Below are positions 6,092-6,509 of a stretch of 6,509 nucleotides of DNA, piece after piece. Position 1 is the first letter of the stretch. Each line of letters opens with the position of its first letter. The position numbers were made by a program, and so were the translations under genes. Origin of the DNA: Betaproteobacteria bacterium (GTDB lineage Bacteria > Pseudomonadota > Gammaproteobacteria > Burkholderiales > Burkholderiaceae_E); contig RFPW01000128.1 in the NCBI GenBank assembly GCA_009925965.1, positions 1 through 6,509 of the forward strand. The letters are read 5' to 3'. The notes beneath the pieces were generated by a model. It searched no databases. It was not told the origin of the DNA and was given only the letters and a program-made list of their open reading frames with translations.

Positions 6092-6509
6092 ATTTGCTGG
6101 GACCGCCGGGGCTGCTGATTCTGGCTTGATCCGTATCCGCGGAGCGCGGCAGAACAACCTCCAGAATATCGATATCGACTTACCGACCAATCAGTTGGTC
6201 GTAGTCACCGGGGTTTCGGGTTCGGGTAAATCGTCGCTCGTCTTCGATACGCTCTACGCCGAAGGACAGCGCCGCTACGTTGAAACATTCTCGGCCTATG
6301 CGCGCCAGTTTCTGGACCGCATGGACAAGCCCCAGGTCGACCGCATCGAGGGCGTCCCGCCGGCCATTGCGATCGACCAAACCAACCCCGTGCGCACGTC
6401 GCGCTCGACCGTGGGCACGATGACAGAGATCAATGATCATCTGAAACTGTTGTTCGCCCGCGCCGCCACCTTGCATTGCCGACAATGCGCGGCGGTAGTC
6501 CGCCGGGAC
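6084..6509 (+). CDS. UvrA-family excinuclease ATPase, first 142 codons; probably the long duplicated UvrA variant
   Basis: UvrA proteins are ABC-type ATPases that recognise DNA lesions and load UvrB in nucleotide excision repair. The visible part starts the first nucleotide-binding domain: IRIRGARQNNLQNI (16-29), Walker A GVSGSGKSS (43-51), LYAEGQRRYVETFSAYARQF (57-76), STVGTMTEI (108-116), and a CRQC pair at 132-135 that may begin a zinc site. Several positions differ from canonical UvrA: DRMDKPQVDRIEGVPPAIAI instead of the usual S-L-M-x-K-P-x-V-D, and DQTNPVRTSRSTVG instead of the usual E-Q-K-x-x-x-x-N-P-R-S-T-V-G. From memory these variants mark the very long UvrA paralogues (about 1800-2000 aa, two UvrA units fused). 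I chose GTG at 6084, the only usable start after the in-frame TGA that precedes it, apart from a TTG at 6126. It overlaps the ffh stop, suggesting cotranscription. The 3' part is outside the window, so length and completeness cannot be judged. No symbol is given because canonical uvrA may be elsewhere. Confidence 0.93.
   Translation, partial: MAEFAGTAGAADSGLIRIRGARQNNLQNIDIDLPTNQLVVVTGVSGSGKSSLVFDTLYAEGQRRYVETFSAYARQFLDRMDKPQVDRIEGVPPAIAIDQTNPVRTSRSTVGTMTEINDHLKLLFARAATLHCRQCAAVVRRD

Overview
The window is dense housekeeping DNA from a proteobacterium with high G+C coding sequence. The best guess is a betaproteobacterium (Burkholderiales-like). This rests on the long class I NrdA with two N-terminal ATP-cones, whose sequence from memory closely resembles Burkholderia-type NrdA, and on the gene order nrdA / ampD / PP0621-like / ypjD-like // ffh. 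No database search was possible, so the taxonomy is inference.

Layout: four genes run leftward on the minus strand from about 4726 to 1. In transcription order they are a YpjD/CcsA-like membrane protein (4726-3773), a small zinc-finger membrane protein of the PP0621 type (3733-3431), ampD (3447-2866, overlapping its upstream neighbour by 17 nt) and nrdA (2651 to beyond position 1, so its C-terminus is missing). Two genes run rightward: ffh (4745-6091) and the first 142 codons of a uvrA-family gene (6084 to beyond 6509), which overlap by 8 nt. The two directions diverge from an 18-nt gap (4727-4744). The only sizeable non-coding stretch is 2652-2865 between ampD and nrdA. It carries a good candidate NrdR operator, a weaker partner 32 bp away, a possible promoter under that partner, and a perfect 9-bp DnaA-box match just ahead of nrdA.

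Functions: NrdA makes deoxyribonucleotides and its control region looks tied to dNTP level (NrdR) and replication initiation (DnaA). AmpD recycles peptidoglycan fragments in the cytoplasm. Ffh is the GTPase of the signal recognition particle. The uvrA-family product is a DNA-damage-recognition ATPase. Its first domain has motif variants that suggest the long, duplicated UvrA paralogue rather than canonical UvrA.

I see no mobile element, CRISPR array, RNA gene or clearly new system. The points that merit a second look are the non-canonical UvrA, the nrdA control region, the degenerate second ATP-cone of NrdA, and a repeat-containing loop insertion in the YpjD-like protein.
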